From: Dendrolimus kikuchii
Lineage: Eukaryota > Arthropoda > Insecta > Lepidoptera > Lasiocampidae
Direction of reading: 5' to 3'
NCBI GenBank assembly: GCA_019925095.2
Contig: CM034394.1
Span: 8,878,272-8,942,271, forward strand
DNA: 64,000 nt
In this document: positions 36,736-46,787 of the stretch, one piece after another
Numbering within the stretch: the stretch's first letter is position 1
How the letters are laid out: each line of letters starts with the position of its first letter
Translations under genes and position numbers: made by a program
The notes under the pieces: generated by a model
Told to the model about the DNA's origin: nothing
The model's database searches: none
What the model saw: the letters and a program-made list of their open reading frames with translations, nothing else

Positions 36736-37559
36736 GGCGTTTTGTATACTTATTATATCCTGTTCATGATACGTCGGCGTCAGTGCAGGACCTTGTTAGC
36801 TAATTTTTTTTCAAATTATTTTTTTCGCCTCAATTGTTACGAATAAAGTAATATTTGTTAATAATTTGACGAAAAATATTAAATCACTAAGATGTAGTAT
36901 ATATTTAAATATTTAGTATTAAAATAGCAAACATTATTACTAAAATCTGTTCGAAATTTTACTCGAAAGTTATTAACGCACCACCCTAACAACTTAAGAG
37001 TGTTCGAATATCCAACCTCAACATGAATATAATATAGTTAGCTACGACAAGCCGGGAAATTGTCCTTCAGTATTAGGAAATAATCTCATTAAAACAGTGC
37101 TTACGCTAGACGTGATTGATGCGAGTTCATTTGTTGTTCGTTACCGGTGCGCGTCGATTGTAATGTGATTTGAATGGGATGGAGGTTTCAACAGCCTTTT
37201 GTGGACCGACATTTCAGTATTATATATAATGGTTATCTGTATATTAAATTAATTGTCACGTGTGAGAGAAAAAAATATTTCTTTACATTTTTTAGTCAGG
37301 ATTGTTTTATTAAGCTATTATAATAAAAAAGTTAATAACCTATTACAAATTAAATTTTTAAATAAACGTTGAAAAAGTGTAAAGGCTTTAAAACAGTAAC
37401 TAGGTATTAAAACATCGTTGGTGTAAACTGCGGTTCCTAATGAAGTTGTTTAATAATTGCTTAATCTTATGCCGCGCATTGTTCTTATTCAAATGTATCC
37501 ATATTAATCGTTGAGGTTAAAGTTTATGGTGAACAATAAAGAGTTTTTATTCATTTATA

Positions 37560-38045
37560 TTCTTTACTGTGCTCATATGATCCTGCATAGAGTACTGTTC
37601 TTACCTTTGGGATGGCTCCACTAAATATCAGGTTGAAGTGTAGGAGTTCATTGAAAGAAGAGCCAAGAGGTTGATAAATAGCGACCAGTTTGTCAATAAA
37701 AGACTTCAAAGCCTGGAGCATCGACGCTGGTTTGCAAGTCTATCGGTATTCTACAGGATTGATTTTGGAGAGTGTGTAGTTGAACTGGTCGACCTGATTC
37801 CCCCTACACCATTCCATCTTCGGACGACGAGGCGGTTTGGTCTACGCCATTGTTTCACAGTAGAGACACCATCAGTGCGAATGGAGCGTTTTGCCTCCAC
37901 GTTTCTTCTGCGGCACACGGCTGTGGAATGCGCTACCAGAGTCCATGTACAATCCGAGTGTTAAGTCTAATGTGAATAGGTATTTTCTAGATAAGCGTGC
38001 TCCATCTTCTACTATATCATCGTCTAATATTAAGATCGATCATGG
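37560..38045 (+). pseudogene. CR1/Jockey-type LINE, C-terminal fragment
   Basis: The plus strand reads EYCSYLWDGSTKYQVEV, then ERRAKRLINSDQF, RLQSLEHRRWFASLSVFYRI, DFGECVVELVDLIPPTPFHL, RTTRR and, after a frame change near 37905, RLWNALPESMYNPSVKSNVN and RYFLDK. LEHRR..ASL..FY.I..GEC..EL.DLIP and WN.LP are the C-terminal hallmarks of lepidopteran CR1/Jockey-like LINEs. Upstream stops and one frameshift show that it is dead; the RT core is missing. Confidence 0.85.
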
Positions 38046-38049
38046 TTAA

Positions 38050-38705
38050 ACGTGAGTATTTTATCATTAAATTGATTAATACTATTTATCCTTTAATAAA
38101 AAACTACAGTGTAAGATTGAATGAATATTCACAAAGATTTTCTACACTATAGCGATGAAACTAGATAAAATTTTATGAGCCGTGCAATATATAGACAACT
38201 CAGCCAGATGACGATAGTAATTGGATTTAAAAGTCGAGGCTAAACGAACCCAATCGTCTCGTGATCTCAATTAAAAAGCGACTCCACTTGTGATATTTCT
38301 CAAACGATGCTCATTTTCTTTATCGTTGTTTTTTGTAAGCGTTCATCTGTTATATTTCAAAGTTGCAATAGGTGGTCTGAAGCTGTTTTATTTAGCTTAA
38401 TGGAATTACTTGTATTGCAGAATTTTTCAGTATTTCTACACTTAAATAAAAGCTGTTTGAAAAATTCTAATAATACATATATAAATTTGCACGACGTGAA
38501 ACAAATTTATGTACACAATAATATGTTATTTGCACACTTGTAACGTGTTTTAGCAATATGATTAGTATTTCGTACAAGTGTAATAGCGCCAAATGTGTAC
38601 TATTTAAAATATATATAAATAACACATGTATGCATATATGTATAAAAATAGAGCATTTACTTTATTTCACATGTATCTATTTCTCTATGTTTTTTTCTGG
38701 GGGTC
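38050..38705. other. AT-rich intergenic DNA, no gene seen
   Basis: No supported gene. Confidence 0.3.
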
Positions 38706-38711
38706 TGTGCA

Positions 38712-38884
38712 GGGAGTCTAAAGCGGTCGCTTTTGATAAACCGCTTAGTGAAATTGACCTGTCAATACTGTACGTACAAATACAAATTATACTGGTAAGT
38801 GTAAGATATAGCATGAAGTTCCACTTTGTTTTTTTACTTGTCATATTCGTAATTAAAATCTACCAAAGCGGCCGTTTTAGGCTC
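38712..38884 (-). mobile_element. MITE, copy 2 (TIR GAGYCTAAARCGGYCGCTTT)
   Basis: Inverted ends of about 20 bases: GGGAGTCTAAAGCGGTCGC at the left and GCGGCCGTTTTAGGCTC at the right. The interior is the reverse complement of 15014-15153. A splice-like segment with AG at 38711-38712 and CTG|GTAAGT at 38792-38800 falls in it by chance or as a cryptic exon. Confidence 0.65.
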
Positions 38885-39489
38885 GCTGCTGTCATTTTGT
38901 TTTAAAAATCATCATCATGATAAAAAACAATATTGGATACCGTTTAACAATTATTGATAATAATTTGACCCTCGGATCTATGATGACTTAACTTGCTACA
39001 TTCATACTCAACCATGATGTGATATTTTGTAACATGGTAAAGATGCTCTCACTGATTTTACAACTACCCTACTTAGTTATCTTTTTGTAACACGACCTAC
39101 TAAAACACATCGTCTGAGAAAATTTATAACAAAGTAGCAAAAACGTTTTCCGTCACAGGCCAAAAAGCCGCAAGCCAGCGCAGCACCTCGAGCGGGACTA
39201 CCAAAAAGTTAAATTGAAACATCCCACGGCTCGTATCCGGTTAACGGGCCATAATTAGAGCACGGCACTATGAACTCATTGAATTTGCGCTGCCCGTTTT
39301 AGTAACGAGTTGCTAGATAAGCTTATTTATTGAATACTGTGAACATTCATGTTAAGTTATTATTTTTTTATTCTGCATAATAAAAACTCTTTCCTTTAAT
39401 TTGCCGTTTGAGATTCCTTAACAGAAATAGATTATTACAAACTACACTATGAATTTGGTGACATAATACAGGGTATACAATTCTTCTTA

Positions 39490-39765
39490 TCACATCCCGT
39501 TCACTTCCTAAGTATCCCTCCTTTCCCAACCAAACCCTCCTCCAGTCGTAGCGGTTCTCGCTCCATTGGACTCAGAAGGGTGAGGACGAGTGTGTGCACC
39601 TGAGTTCGCGCAAATGGTTGTGCACCTAAATATGTCCTGCGCGCTGGACCGCTTCCGTTTCACTGGATTTGGCTACGCAAGTCACCTGCATGCGCATGAA
39701 CGTCGAACAGCCAATAACTGAAGCGATCGCCGTAACCGAAATCGGTTAGGAAGACATCACAGGGT
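39490..39765 (-). repeat. lepidopteran GC-richer repeat (CCGATTTCGGTTACGGCGATC)
   Basis: On the minus strand it starts CTAACCGATTTCGGTTACGG and passes through TAGGTGCACAACCATTTGCG and AATGGAGCGAGAACCGCTAC. The series is familiar from lepidopteran genomes. Single copy in this window. Confidence 0.45.
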
Positions 39766-39774
39766 ATATACATC

Positions 39775-39900
39775 TCGGGTTGTCTGGAAGAGATCGCTCT
39801 AAAGCGATAAGGCCGCCCTTTGTTCCTGCCTTGACACGAAATGACTGCAAATGATTTACTTTATGTGTATGTGGTAAACATTAACATCTATCTATCTACA
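39775..39900 (+). repeat. LINE 3' end (GGGTTGTCTGGAAGAGATCGC)
   Basis: CGGGTTGTCTGGAAGAGATC, GCTCTAAAGCGATAAGGCCG and CCCTTTGTT, ending in a (TATC)n-like tail. Same family as 18043-18290 and 28905-28990. Confidence 0.75.
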
Positions 39901-39989
39901 GTAGGTACGTACTCTTTCAAATTAATAATCACGCACGTAAGTTCACTATATTTTCTCAATTATTTTTCTTACCTCTTCTATATTTATAG

Positions 39990-40354
39990 AGCGATATTAT
40001 GATGACAATTTTCGTGGATTGCCAGATCCAATCCGAAACTACCCACCATATATGAAACAAACTAGTTTTTATTTTTTAATTACATACGACTTAGAATTAC
40101 TTGAAGAAAACATAGAACAAATTACCAGTTTTCTCTCCTCGATATCTACTACACTTAAACACATTTTAAATGAATGCAATATTGATGAGTCTCTAATACG
40201 TTTGGAACTGTTAAGTCAAAGACAGAACGCAATTAAACTTCTCCTTTTTCAGGAGAAAAATAAGGAGTTCAATCCGAGTGCTTTACTTGATTTGTTTTGT
40301 TTGAGTTGCTATGCGACCATCTCGATAGAAAGACAATTATTAGAAGAACTTTAG
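39990..40354 (+). CDS. probable terminal coding exon of an unidentified host gene
   Basis: A pyrimidine-rich tract and TTTATAG acceptor at 39965-39989 precede an open frame that reads RYYDDNFRGLPDPIRNYPPY, MKQTSFYFLITYDLELLEEN, IEQITSFLSSISTTLKHILN and so on to IERQLLEEL and TAG at 40352-40354, about 120 codons. If the AG at 39988-39989 is used the intron is phase 1; the AG at 39990-39991 would give phase 0. AATAAA follows at 40379-40384. Composition is balanced and soluble, with an acidic amphipathic middle that looks helical. I do not recognise a domain or family, and no upstream exon was found in the window. The alternatives are a transposon-derived frame or chance; the acceptor, length, composition and poly(A) signal together favour a real 3' exon. 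Confidence 0.55.
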
Positions 40355-40378
40355 TTTACTATATCAATTTATTATTTA

Positions 40379-40384
40379 AATAAA
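40379..40384 (+). terminator. poly(A) signal AATAAA
   Basis: Canonical hexamer 25 bases after the stop of the exon at 39990-40354. Confidence 0.5.
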
Positions 40385-40422
40385 GGTAAAAATACAAGAG
40401 CCCCACAGAATGCTCATATATC

Positions 40423-40423
<1 letters not shown>

Positions 40424-40467
<44 letters not shown>
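40424..40467. repeat. (AT)n microsatellite
   Basis: About 20 AT repeats. The bases after it (40468-40536, AAATTGAAGTATCTGTTTG and TTTTTACTAAATGCATATGA) resemble the repeat at 17345, so the BEL element seems to have landed in an older repeat. Confidence 0.9.
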
Positions 40468-40472
<5 letters not shown>

Positions 40473-40536
40473 ATTGAAGTATCTGTTTGTTATATCAAAA
40501 CAGCAGGTTTTTACTAAATGCATATGAAAATGTATA

Positions 40537-40839
40537 CGGCAGGGTCCGCACCTTGCACAAATTTGTCGTGTCCTTCGATAGCTTAATGAGCAGGCACCAG
40601 TATAACACTCTCACATCTTCTAATTTCAATATATTAAAGTTTTATACACGTCGCGGCGCGGATGAATTGATTTTGAGAATTTATTTTTAAATATTTTTTG
40701 AGTGGAGACTTTTAGTACGTGTACGTGCGTAGCGAGCGGATTTTGCAACGTCTCGTTTTTGAAATGGTGCGGGGTAGAGGGGGGAGATTTTGGGTATGGA
40801 ATGGGAAGGAATGAACGAATGGAATGAATGGCGCGTACA
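40537..40839 (-). repeat. BEL/Pao 3' LTR
   Basis: About 300 bp, repeated at 46788-47093. Shared blocks include GCACCTTGCACAAATTTGTC, AGCAGGCACCAGTATAACAC and CGTCGCGGCGCGGATGAATT. The element-internal edge is clear: on the minus strand the LTR starts TGTACGCGCC just after a purine-rich tract. The outer edge lacks about 20 bases relative to where the other LTR meets its primer-binding site. I count about a dozen differences between the LTRs, roughly 95% identity by eye. Confidence 0.8.
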
Positions 40840-40849
40840 TCTCCCCCGG
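40840..40849 (-). other. polypurine tract of the BEL element
   Basis: On the minus strand CCGGGGGAGA directly precedes the TG that opens the 3' LTR, the position of a plus-strand primer. Confidence 0.6.
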
Positions 40850-40995
40850 CCTAGAGGTTATCCTCTAGAAATAGAGTAAATATATTAAATAATAATAGCG
40901 TTATATAAATACATATTATACGTATTTATACATTAAATAGCGTGAGATATAAGAATAGAGTAATAAATATATAAATAAGCGATATATGTGAGTGT

Positions 40996-43900
40996 TTATT
41001 GCGATGGTAGAGGACAGATTTTGACCACAGGACGGATGTAACTACCACTATTGGTGCGAACTTTGACAGTGCGTATAACATTATCTTTGCCGTGGTAGAC
41101 TTCTTCGATTACTCCTAATGGCCAAAATAGAGGATGCGTGTTATTATCTTTAATTACAACTACCGAACCTAACTCTACGGGTTTGGTCAGCGTGTTCCAC
41201 TTTTCACGTTGTTGAAGTGAGGATAAATATTCCTGACTCCAACGACGCCAAAAGCTCTGTACTAACTTGTTTGTTAGTTGAAAGCGCGTAAGGCGATTGC
41301 TAGGTGTATTTAGTACATCCTCAACGGGAAGAAACCTAAGCGGCGTAACATTTAAAAAGTGATTTGGAGTTAGAGCAGAGATATTAGAGGGATCTGAACT
41401 AAGTACACATAGAGGTCGGCTATTTAACAGACCTTCTATCTGGACTAGTACCGTATAGAATTCTTCGTAGGTTAGAACCTGAAGTCCTATAACTTTATAA
41501 ATATGCGTTTTGACACAACGAACATTTATTTCGCTAATGCCGTTGAAATGCGGTCCGTACGGAGGACTGTTGAGAAACTTGATGCGTTGATCAGCTAATT
41601 GTTGACTCATGTAGTTTTTATGCGAATTTGACTCTAGTAATGTATAGATTTCATCGAGTTTGCGTTTAGCGCCTAGAAAATTGGTTCCGCCGTCGCTATA
41701 AATCATAGCCACGGGACCTCTTCTACTAATAAAGCGGTTAAATGCTGCGAGGAATAAGTCAGAACTCAAATCTGTAACTAACTCCAAGTGGAGAGCCTTT
41801 GTGGTTAGACAGCAAAATAGACAAATGTAAGCTTTCTGACTTTTCACGCCACGTCGACGAATATGCGTAATATAAAATGGACCGGCGTAATCTACCGACG
41901 TATAGACAAAAGCCTTGGCTTCGGACACACGAAACGATGGTAGATCACCCATCAACGGAGAGGATGATTTAGGGTTAGATTTAAAACAAATGTTGCATTG
42001 GTGGACGCGTTGCCTTACTAGGTTTCTAGCTGACAGTATCCAGAACTTTTGTCTTAAAAGCGCTAATAAAAGTGAAGGACCAGTATGTAAATTAGAAATG
42101 TGAAAGTAGTCAACAATTAACTGTGTTAAGCGATGTTTTGAAGGAAGTACAATGGGGTGTTTTTGACCAAAATTGAGGTTTGAGTTTTTGAGTCGACCTC
42201 CGACGCGAATAATACTATCGGAGTCGATAAATGGGTTGAGTTTGAGAAGCGCTTTAGAGATGCGTTTGTTATTTTTAATAGCGTATATATCTTGAGCGAA
42301 AAATGTATGTTGTACATGGCGTATGAGAAAGAGTTCAGCGGAATCTAAATCAGATGGCGTAAGTATGCCTGTTGAGCGTAATATTTTTGCGAAGCGTAAA
42401 ACATAAACGGTTGCGCGTAATAATATTCTATAAGATGAAATGCGTTCTATTAAGTGATCGAGAATGTGTGTTTCCGATATATCTACGTTGGAAACTAAAG
42501 CTATAGTTTTCTTTTCTAATAAATTTTCGTCAATAGAAGTGACTTGGAACGGCTTAATAGGCCACTGCGAAAGCGGGTGGGAAACCCAACTGGGTCCGTT
42601 ATACCAAAGCGGTAAGTTTATTAAGAGCTTAGGTGTCACAGGTCGTGATAGTACGTCCGCGGGATTTTCATCACCGCTGACATGATACCAGTGATCAGCG
42701 GGTAGCTTAGAGTTCAATTCTGTTATCCTATTGGCTACAAAAGTGTGAAATCTAAAGGCGGGTGAGTGAATCCACGACAAACTGACAGTAGAATCAGAAA
42801 AAGCGTGAATAGAACTAACAGGGTAACGTTGAGATATGATGTCGCGGACTGAAGTGATGAGGTTGGCTAAAAGAAGCGCAGCGCACAGTTCAAGACGAGC
42901 GAGCGTGATTTTCTTAAGCGGAGCGATTCGCGATTTTGAGGTGAGTAGTTTAACAACTCCAGGCGAACGTGAGTCTGGGCTAACGCGAATATATACAACT
43001 GCGCCATAACATTTTTCGCTAGCGTCAGCAAAGCCCACTAATGACACGTGACAACCTGCGGTTATACCTATATGGCGCGGTATTTTTATTAGCGATAAAT
43101 ACGAAAGTTCGCTTTTGAACTGGGTCCACTTCTGTTCAATGGAATAAGGAACGGCCTCATCCCATGATAATTCGCGTTGCCAACACTCCTGTACTAACAA
43201 TTTCATAAAGGCGGTTACAGGGCCTAGGATGCCCAAGGGGTCAAATAAACGAGCAGTAGCGGACAAGATTTTGCGCTTTGTACATTGACCTTCATCAATT
43301 GTAGAAGTTTTATAGAGAAAAATATCCTCTTTAGGCTGCCACTGCATGCCTATAATTTTAGTGCAGGCGTTAGAGTCAGAATCAAAATCTACAAGTTGGG
43401 TATTTTTATGTGAGTTAGGGATTTTATTCATAAATTTCGAGCTATTTGAGATCCACTTCACTAATTTGAAACCACCGGCTAAGAACATATTAACCATTTG
43501 GTTGTATGCCTGTTCGGCGTCGACCAGGCCGTCCATGGACGATACATAATCGTCCATGTACATTCGAGTTGTGGCTTCACTAGCGGCGATTGGGTATTTG
43601 TCGCGCTCGTCAGCAGCAAGTTGCCGTACGACGCGCATAGCGAGATAAGGCGAGCTTGAAACACCGAAAGAAACCCTATTAAATTGATAGGTATCGATCG
43701 CGGACTCTGAATCAAATCTAAATAAAATGCGTTGAAAAGATTGATGAGAAGGATTTAATTTTACACAAAAATACATTTTTTCTATGTCAGCGGAAAGAGC
43801 AATTGAGAAAATTCGTAAATTAATTAAAAGATCAAAAATATTAGTTTGTAAATTTGGACCCGTAAAAAGTAAATCGTTAAGCGATTTTCCAGAAGTGGTT

Positions 43901-46470
43901 TTACAACTTGCATCAAGAACAACTCGAGTTTTAGAGGTGGTTTTATCGGGGCGATATACAGCTCTATGCGGTATATAATAAGAGTTAGCGGTTAAATTAG
44001 GCTTTTCAACTTTTGACAAGTATCCCCGTTCAATATAATCTTGAATAGTTAAATTATAGTCAGTCCGTAAGTCAGAGTTAGAGTTAAATTTCTTTTCTAA
44101 ATTAAATAGGCGGCGCTTAGCGGTTGAATAAGAGTTACCTAGTTCTGAAAAGTCAGACTTAAACGGCAGACTCACAGTATAGGTCCCAGTATCATCGCGA
44201 GAGTATGTAGATTGAAAAATGTTTTCACACTGTTCATCTTCTGGGCGTAAATGTTGTTTATGGGGTACACTTTCTAACTCCCAAAAACGTTGAGTGATAG
44301 TCTCTAAAGAGGGCGTCTGAGTATTACAGTGGAATGTTTTATTGCTTGGTTGCGAACGCGGGACATCGCACTGAGCTCGACCCATCGCGACGTAGCCTAG
44401 TGTAGTTTCAACACCTACGATGGAGGATTGCGGAGAACATATTTTATTTTTACCTAATAAAAATGGGAATACTTCATTGCCTAGCAAACAGTCAACGCAT
44501 GCAGGCGTGTAAAAATCGTCATCTGCCATAGGTAAATTCTGTAAATGCGTTGCCTGAGATAAACAAATCGGTGCGTTCGGTAAATAGTCTGTAATAGTGT
44601 CAATAACGCGGGCTAACACAGTGTATTTGTATCGCGTATCGAAACGAGATTGAAAAGTTAAATTGACAAAACCTTGCGAAACACTTTCCGAACGCCCTAT
44701 TCCTTTAATTGTCATAGGAGAATAATTAATTTTTAAATTAAGTCTATTACAACAATCTTGCGTTATAAAGTTAGTCATAGATCCCGTGTCAAGAAATACA
44801 CGCAACTTATGACGATTTCTGTGAGTATCGTACGCATATACAGAAGCGGTAGGCAATAACACAGTAGAATTATTGTATTGCGGGTAGGTTGTAGCAGAGA
44901 GCGATAAGTTGTTTCTTTCATATTGCGTTTGAATGTTATCTGAGTTAGCGACCTGTGAACGAGTATATGAATGTGTATTGCACTGAGTGAACGGAACCGG
45001 CGGCGTCGAGTGAGAAATATGATGCGTATGTGCTGAGAGTGTAAGCGGCGCGGAAGATTCGGGCGGCGACGAATGTGCGTGCGCCGCCGTACTTGTCGAG
45101 TTCGGGCGACATCTTGAATTTATTTGTTGCGATGTTACGGGCTGGACAGACATGTCTGCGGATGTTGTCTTTTGTATGCCACTATAAGTATTAGAAGAAT
45201 TGTTATCAGTGTGCAAGTAATCAATGTGTATATATGTGTGATGTTTGCGTTGACAAATTGAGCAGCGATTTTGTGATTTGCATTGTTTAATGTTATGAAA
45301 ACCTAAACAGTTTTGACAAAAGTTGTATTTAGTGACGAGTGTATTGCGAGTTTGTATGTTTTGAGATAAGAAATGAGTGCATTTGTATAGTGCATGAGCG
45401 GGAGATATTTTACATATCGGACAATATTTGGGAATGTTTGAGTTCAATGATTGTGTTTGACTGTTTCGATTGAAGTGTGTTAGAGAATTAGCGTTTTGCG
45501 AAAGGTTTTTGTTAGCGGTATTAATGAAGAATGACTGTGTATGATTAGGTTTTGACTGAGTAATGTTAGGTTTGTTTGGAATGTAGCTAGGTTTGTTTTG
45601 CGTAAATGTTGTGCGTAATGAGTGCATTCGACTTTGCTCTTTTATGAACTGTTTTAGAGAACTAAAAGACGGTATTTTTATATTTCTCTGAGACTGCTCA
45701 AATAAAGTAACAGTATTTTTATCAAGTTTATTAAGCGCAATATGCGTGATAATGAAGTCTGAGAGATCTTCAATCTCCAGACGTCGTAAAGCTGCCTCAG
45801 CTGAACAAAATTGTTCTAGGAAGGTGTCTAAAGATTGCGTTTTAAAGTTGAGCATTTGTTCAAAATACTGTGACGCTTGTACTCGAACGTCATGATATTT
45901 ATCAATTAGTGCATTCCAAATAATGTGGTAGTTTTCACCGGTTGGTGGAACACCTGAACAAACCGTCAGAGCATTTCGAGATAGTTTTCCTACTAAATAT
46001 TGGGCTTTTTCAGCCGTAGTAAGCGTAGGGTTATCATGAATTAGCGATTTAAAATTTTCATAAAACACAGGCCATTTAGTGGGTGTGCCGTCAAAGGAGG
46101 CTAATTCAAGTGGCGGCAATTTTTTAGTGAGATTGTGTGCATCACGCGCTGAGTTCTCGCGACTTTTAGATATTGCCTTTTCGGTAGCAATGATCACACA
46201 ATATAAATCATCAAATGCGTTAATTTCAGCGTATGAAGGTTTAGCGTCCTCATCTAGCTTTAAATAATGCAAGTTTAGAGTGTCAATAGTCTCTAAAAAG
46301 TCTAGCCTAGTCCTTTCTAAAGACTGGAAACGAGCTAAAAATAACGTTTCAAGCGCTGTGTCAGTTGTAACTTGTTGAGATAGGTCATACAACTCTTGTA
46401 TTCTTTGGAACAAAGCTTCTTTCTTCGATTCCAAAAGCGTAACCTTGCGTCGTAAGTCTTTCTCTGCCAT
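40996..46470 (-). CDS. BEL/Pao gag-pol polyprotein (1,824 aa)
   Basis: A single uninterrupted frame encodes all enzymes for retrotransposition. Residues 115-290 are the DUF1759-like gag capsid region (LPPLELASFDGTPTKWPVFY), and 350-412 hold Cys/His zinc knuckles (CPIC, CQNC, CSIC). DTG at 561-563 marks the aspartic protease. RT spans about 840-1000, with D895 (SADIEKMY) and YMDD at 971-974. RNase H shows D1149 (GFADA), E1194, D1226 and D1272 (NPADVLSRP). Integrase has the zinc finger H1457, H1462, C1492, C1495, then D1527 (VDYAG), D1593 (YSDGG) and E1647 (FNGISE), and a C-terminal WRRW domain at about 1740. All catalytic residues are present. The start at 46470 (MAEKDLRRK) is the first ATG of the frame and gives a basic coiled-coil-like N-terminus. 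It could be active in principle if its LTRs still promote transcription. Confidence 0.95.
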   Translation of the reverse strand: MAEKDLRRKVTLLESKKEALFQRIQELYDLSQQVTTDTALETLFLARFQSLERTRLDFLETIDTLNLHYLKLDEDAKPSYAEINAFDDLYCVIIATEKAISKSRENSARDAHNLTKKLPPLELASFDGTPTKWPVFYENFKSLIHDNPTLTTAEKAQYLVGKLSRNALTVCSGVPPTGENYHIIWNALIDKYHDVRVQASQYFEQMLNFKTQSLDTFLEQFCSAEAALRRLEIEDLSDFIITHIALNKLDKNTVTLFEQSQRNIKIPSFSSLKQFIKEQSRMHSLRTTFTQNKPSYIPNKPNITQSKPNHTQSFFINTANKNLSQNANSLTHFNRNSQTQSLNSNIPKYCPICKISPAHALYKCTHFLSQNIQTRNTLVTKYNFCQNCLGFHNIKQCKSQNRCSICQRKHHTYIHIDYLHTDNNSSNTYSGIQKTTSADMSVQPVTSQQINSRCRPNSTSTAAHAHSSPPESSAPLTLSAHTHHISHSTPPVPFTQCNTHSYTRSQVANSDNIQTQYERNNLSLSATTYPQYNNSTVLLPTASVYAYDTHRNRHKLRVFLDTGSMTNFITQDCCNRLNLKINYSPMTIKGIGRSESVSQGFVNLTFQSRFDTRYKYTVLARVIDTITDYLPNAPICLSQATHLQNLPMADDDFYTPACVDCLLGNEVFPFLLGKNKICSPQSSIVGVETTLGYVAMGRAQCDVPRSQPSNKTFHCNTQTPSLETITQRFWELESVPHKQHLRPEDEQCENIFQSTYSRDDTGTYTVSLPFKSDFSELGNSYSTAKRRLFNLEKKFNSNSDLRTDYNLTIQDYIERGYLSKVEKPNLTANSYYIPHRAVYRPDKTTSKTRVVLDASCKTTSGKSLNDLLFTGPNLQTNIFDLLINLRIFSIALSADIEKMYFCVKLNPSHQSFQRILFRFDSESAIDTYQFNRVSFGVSSSPYLAMRVVRQLAADERDKYPIAASEATTRMYMDDYVSSMDGLVDAEQAYNQMVNMFLAGGFKLVKWISNSSKFMNKIPNSHKNTQLVDFDSDSNACTKIIGMQWQPKEDIFLYKTSTIDEGQCTKRKILSATARLFDPLGILGPVTAFMKLLVQECWQRELSWDEAVPYSIEQKWTQFKSELSYLSLIKIPRHIGITAGCHVSLVGFADASEKCYGAVVYIRVSPDSRSPGVVKLLTSKSRIAPLKKITLARLELCAALLLANLITSVRDIISQRYPVSSIHAFSDSTVSLSWIHSPAFRFHTFVANRITELNSKLPADHWYHVSGDENPADVLSRPVTPKLLINLPLWYNGPSWVSHPLSQWPIKPFQVTSIDENLLEKKTIALVSNVDISETHILDHLIERISSYRILLRATVYVLRFAKILRSTGILTPSDLDSAELFLIRHVQHTFFAQDIYAIKNNKRISKALLKLNPFIDSDSIIRVGGRLKNSNLNFGQKHPIVLPSKHRLTQLIVDYFHISNLHTGPSLLLALLRQKFWILSARNLVRQRVHQCNICFKSNPKSSSPLMGDLPSFRVSEAKAFVYTSVDYAGPFYITHIRRRGVKSQKAYICLFCCLTTKALHLELVTDLSSDLFLAAFNRFISRRGPVAMIYSDGGTNFLGAKRKLDEIYTLLESNSHKNYMSQQLADQRIKFLNSPPYGPHFNGISEINVRCVKTHIYKVIGLQVLTYEEFYTVLVQIEGLLNSRPLCVLSSDPSNISALTPNHFLNVTPLRFLPVEDVLNTPSNRLTRFQLTNKLVQSFWRRWSQEYLSSLQQREKWNTLTKPVELGSVVVIKDNNTHPLFWPLGVIEEVYHGKDNVIRTVKVRTNSGSYIRPVVKICPLPSQ

Positions 46471-46747
46471 TGTTATGAAGAATAGAGTGAGTGTTTAGAA
46501 GGAGAGTATCTGCGTGTGAAATATATAATAATAAATAAATATGCGTTATAATAAATTGAGATATATTTAAATATGAGTATATAATTTGAATTGTAGCGGT
46601 TAGCGTTATGAGGGTGTGTAAGTGAATAAAATGGCGGCCGCGCCGTATGTAATAAAATGTACTAAATATATAGTGAATATGCGTGTGAAAAAATAGATAT
46701 ATAAATAGCGGAGAGTTGTAAGGCTCGAGGGCGATAGAGTTAGGGAA

Positions 46748-46767
46748 GGATGCGGATCGAGGGACCA
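46748..46767 (-). other. candidate primer-binding site of the BEL element
   Basis: On the minus strand TGGTCCCTCGATCCGCATCC begins with the TGG expected to pair with a tRNA CCA end. It lies about 20 bases inside the end of LTR similarity. The tRNA was not identified. Confidence 0.35.
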
Positions 46768-46787
46768 GAGAAAGGATGTGAGGTAAA

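Noticed and set aside
38713..38794. internal exon of the gene ending at 40354
   Set aside because: The segment lies within a MITE that has a second copy at 15014; kept only as a finding on possible exonisation.
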